A stretch of 64,000 nucleotides of DNA from positions 9,897,001-9,961,000 of the forward strand of contig JAILWY010000007.1 of the NCBI GenBank assembly GCA_022113835.1, written 5' to 3'. This stretch comes from Atopsyche davidsoni (Eukaryota > Arthropoda > Insecta > Trichoptera > Hydrobiosidae). Shown here piece after piece: positions 60,473 through 64,000 of the stretch (positions are counted from its first letter, which is position 1; every line of letters starts with the position of its first letter). The translations under genes and the position numbers were made by a program. A model generated the notes under the pieces. The model saw nothing but the letters and a program-made list of their open reading frames with translations, was not told the DNA's origin and searched no databases.

Positions 60473-61205
60473 CATTATTTTTTTTGTATTGGTATTAAAT
60501 TCACATTAAACATTTCCCTAGTCATTAGTATGTGCCCACACATCCTTTTTAAAATGCATAAAATTTTTTTTATTCTTCAATCTGACATTTAATATTCTAT
60601 AGTTATGATTGAATCCGCAGTGAATCTGAAACGAGAACACTTCAATCCAGATCGAAAAGGTTTAATAATTCATATCAGGTTTTTTCAGTAAGTCCAAATA
60701 TAAAATTTGATTCCGAACACGTTCCTCCGTGTACCTAATTAACATTTCCACATGCTCGCTGTCAGGTGGTTTTGCCCGCCCGGCTCTCCTACACCGGCCC
60801 GACGTTTCGGATAGTGGATTCGAGAAGGTTTTCCTAGTTGGTGTATCCGTGGGGATATTTTGTTTATGTTTTTTGTAACAAATATATTTGATTTAATGGG
60901 AAACTGGTTTGCGATGGACTTCCAGCAGCTGCTTCCTTCCTCCGCGTATGCAATCATACATAACAGCCACTAAAAGTTCGTGATTCATTTCACTCCACAA
61001 ACGTACTTACCATATTTGTACTGGTTATAAATAGCAAATTCTTGGAATGCTCAGAGATAATATATTTAACAAATTTCAAATGCAAAAACTTGTACGCAAT
61101 TAAATTATTAAACGTTCTATTCCCTGTGAGAAAACTGAAAATATTTACCGTATATCAGTCACGAATCGATAACCTAAAAACATATTATCTGAAAAACCTT
61201 TAAAC
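60473..61205. other. Gene-free stretch with one small island
   Basis: The patch at 60710-60960 is GC-richer and includes CCGACGTTTCGG near 60799-60810, another GAAACGT-type word on the minus strand. No gene is seen. Confidence 0.3.
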
Positions 61206-61296
61206 AATTTATCACCGGGAAACATCACAAAAGTATTTTATTCAAAATATTAAAATGTAATTCTACCAAGTATTCTCTGTCAAAAATATTGAATGC
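61206..61296 (-). repeat. Family B repeat, copy 5
   Basis: In reverse complement it reads TTTTTGACAGAG, TACTTGGTAGAATTACATTT, then AATAAAATACTTTTGTGATG and TTTCCCGGTGAT. The order matches the copies at 330 and 11486. The hairpin's second arm is missing. Confidence 0.6.
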
Positions 61297-64000
61297 CAAA
61301 ATGATATTATTTACAAGTAATAAATAATAAATATTACGGAGTAAGGCTTGATATATATACTAGTTAATCGTTATTGAATGAGTGAACACTATAATTATAA
61401 ATAGCCTATCAACTAATAATTGAATAAAAATTGTGAACAGTGTTTTATAAATCTGATATGAGATATAATTTCTATGAAATAAATAATTTCAACATTTGAA
61501 GATTAAAATTAAAAGAAGTAACGTGAAGTGAGACTTACTTATATATCAATGCAATACAAAGCTGTTTTAAATGACTAATGCCTATTGTTGAAGTATAAAT
61601 ATAAAAATCATGTTATATTTATTAACAGATTTATTTAATGGTTTTGCTTTACGATTCATCTAACTTAATAAATATGTCTCTCTGTGCCGTGTGTAGTAAC
61701 AGGAGTACACAAAGTAGACGTTATTTTGTCTGAGCCGTTACCCGAAAGAGTAAACAACTTCGGCCTAATGCCTATCATTGAAATGACTCTTCACTTTATA
61801 CATTAGGACTACATACCGCGTACGGGCAACACTTAGCACGAGATTGACAGATATTACGAAATCAAAACCCACTAACCAGAGCTCGTGAACACATAGGAGG
61901 TATATATGTACACATATAAATGTATTTCAACTTCAATTTACTAACACCAATTGCATAATAATGATTTAATTTATATAATCTCAGTTATACGCAGTTATTC
62001 TATTTTGTAACATACTCAATAGTTTTATCGTAGAATGTTGTTTAAGCGTATGTAAAATATTCAATGAACCCATAAGCGTAGTAAATGCATTATTAATCGC
62101 CTCAATTGATCTCAGATATCTTATTTTATTTTTTAATATTTTTTTAACTTATATCCGCGCATACGCCGAATTATGAAGCTATCACAAAAGACATTTCATT
62201 TAAATGTTATCGCTTAAATATATAAATTACCCGTGATTACTGCTAATCGTATAAGGAGCGCAAAAGCAGATAAGAACACACTTAATGGCTTTTAATGACT
62301 GTCAAGTCAACTGGTAGTATAGTGCATTATTGTAAGCCACAAATAAAACAGCCTACACGCGTGAACTGATAACTGGTCGGAAATTGGAAAAGAACTATTG
62401 GACAGTCGCCGTTCGGTTGTGGGTTTTTGTCGCCACATGTGTGCTCAAGCACATGTCAATAAACAAACGGTTTTGGAAATTAAAAGGAAAGACAGATAAG
62501 AGCACAAAATTGTTGTTTTTAAGAATATAAAATCACCCGTGATTATTGGTTATTGTGTTAGGAACAGAGGAGCAGATGAGAGCACACATCTTCGCCTGTA
62601 ATGACGGTTGGCCATCGGAAGCACCTCCATATAAACGGTCGGCTCTCTGTCCGGCGCACTCCACCAGCGGCTTCAATACGGCTGAATTGATTGTAGAGCT
62701 TAACAAATATTTCTCCTACACTTGCTCCATCCATTGTTCAAAATGTATGCAAATGTTTGCTCACTTGAGCCCGCTCGCTAAATCGTTTCCATATACAAAT
62801 TTGCAATTCCCGCACGGTTCCGTGAAATTAGAGATAAATTTGATGAAATATTATAATTTTTCTACCCTAGTTTGAAAATGAAATATATGTAATAACTGGC
62901 TGAACTTAGTTAGTGAAAAAAATCTGCATCGTCACTTTATCCCAAAATCTTTCCATGCCGATTATGAAGAATTCTTTTACTTTTTACTCGCCCGCCTTGG
63001 ACTCCTTCGTTTTCGCAGAATCGATAAGCTCATGTTTCTTCTTCGAACGATCCATTGATGACAAAGACCAGTAGCAAACAAAAGTATCATATATCTACTA
63101 AAAAAAATTGATTTAAAAATACAAAACCGGCCTTCTTGTTAAATAGTATCACTATTTAAAAGCATGCCGTGAGATGAATATAATTGTATTAGATTAAAGT
63201 ATCCCATAATTTTAACTCCGAATACCTGATATTTTTTTATCCCACAGGAAGCGCGTTCACTTTAGGCTCCACTTTAAAAGCCAAAGTCCTTTTGATTTAT
63301 CAGACCAGCTCCAGAGAGCCTCCAGTTCTTCGACCTGAATCCGAATTAATCAGACCTGCGTGTGGTCAATCCGGCGTTTCGTTTTTCTCTGGCTCCGTCC
63401 TTGTCCTCCGCCCGGTAAGCGAGGTAATCTCGTTAAATACTCGCAATTAATAAAACTTTTTATACCTTCTTCGAATTATGCGTTCCTATTACTTGACGGT
63501 CAGAGAAAAATGAACCTGTCTCTCCATCGCAATATTTACTATCCCATAAGCTAAATACTGATCTTTTCATATTTCATCACTCGGTCTTAATTAAAATCAT
63601 TAGAATAAATTGCAAACTTCTATTCTGATGCTGACAATGTATTATATATAAAGTTAAAATAGAAAATTTAGTAGGATGGCAGAAATATAATGGGATCATG
63701 CAAATGTGTCTAGTCTCTCGAGTACGAAGATTCGCATCACATGGCAAAACTCCCAATTTAGCCTTCTTTATGCATAATATGTCTCCGTACAAATTTCCAT
63801 AACCGAGCGATGTTATCGTGTTATCCATAATTAATTTGCTTCTGTGAGGGGTGGTCTCTTTTAGCTCGAACGCCCGCAGTGAAAATCGAGAATTCCGCTC
63901 CCCCGGTTGCGCAGCCTTAAAATCTATTGTGATTTATTATTCCCTGTTATGTGCTCTGCAAATATTTGCAAAAGAACTCGAAGCTTCCGCTTGCGGGGTC
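61297..64000. other. AT-rich stretch then GC-richer islands at the right edge
   Basis: 61297-62560 is AT-rich with nothing recognisable. Islands follow near 62560-62840 (a 109-codon plus frame, unrecognised), 63240-63440 and 63840-64000; the last runs off the window. An expected AT-rich spacer separates each. Confidence 0.35.

Overview
The window reads as AT-rich, gene-poor nuclear DNA from an animal, most likely an insect. The reasons are the low-GC background, many short degenerate transposon pieces with terminal inverted repeats, tRNA-derived SINE-like fragments, a TTAA-flanked non-autonomous element family, and many short GC-richer islands dense in CpG, TAAT/ATTA and TTTAT words. The order cannot be fixed from sequence alone; Lepidoptera or Coleoptera would fit. 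There is no rRNA operon, no canonical tRNA gene, no CRISPR array and no recognisable protein-coding gene. The open frames that exist, up to about 157 codons, lie almost entirely in GC-richer islands where stops are rare. They are open on both strands and match no family I recognise, so no confident CDS is called. || Layout. 1-12 kb: AT-rich DNA with one MITE-like inverted repeat (367-462), an RFX X-box (147-160), two adjacent 9-bp tandem arrays (8154-8298) and a strong cluster of GC-rich islands (8.96-10.98 kb). 12-28 kb: the first copy of a roughly 600-bp TTAA-flanked element (16746-17344), several tRNA-like fragments, a small TIR element (27289-27408) and several paired splice-like signals. 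28-34 kb: two more copies of the TTAA element, a duplicated GC-rich module around a TTAGG-like minisatellite, and a 64-bp direct duplication flanking a tRNA-like unit. 34-49 kb: island-rich regulatory-looking DNA, a 426-bp element with TA target site and pogo/Tigger-style ends (39027-39452), a second X-box (46287-46300) and a long palindrome (48796-48957). 49-64 kb: two consensus CRE sites, a possible recursive splice site, a minus-strand candidate exon (56164-56211) and the densest run of GC-rich islands towards the right end. || Interpretation. The simplest reading is a long intron or gene desert of a developmental regulatory block: the islands look like conserved non-coding elements, and the AT-rich spacers hold decayed transposons. 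Paired acceptor/donor motifs, including one acceptor followed directly by a donor, support a long-intron reading, but they occur on both strands and are unproven. No new multi-gene system was found. The most useful leads are the TTAA element family, the dispersed GAAACGT-tail repeats, the recursive-splice-like sites and the two perfect X-boxes.
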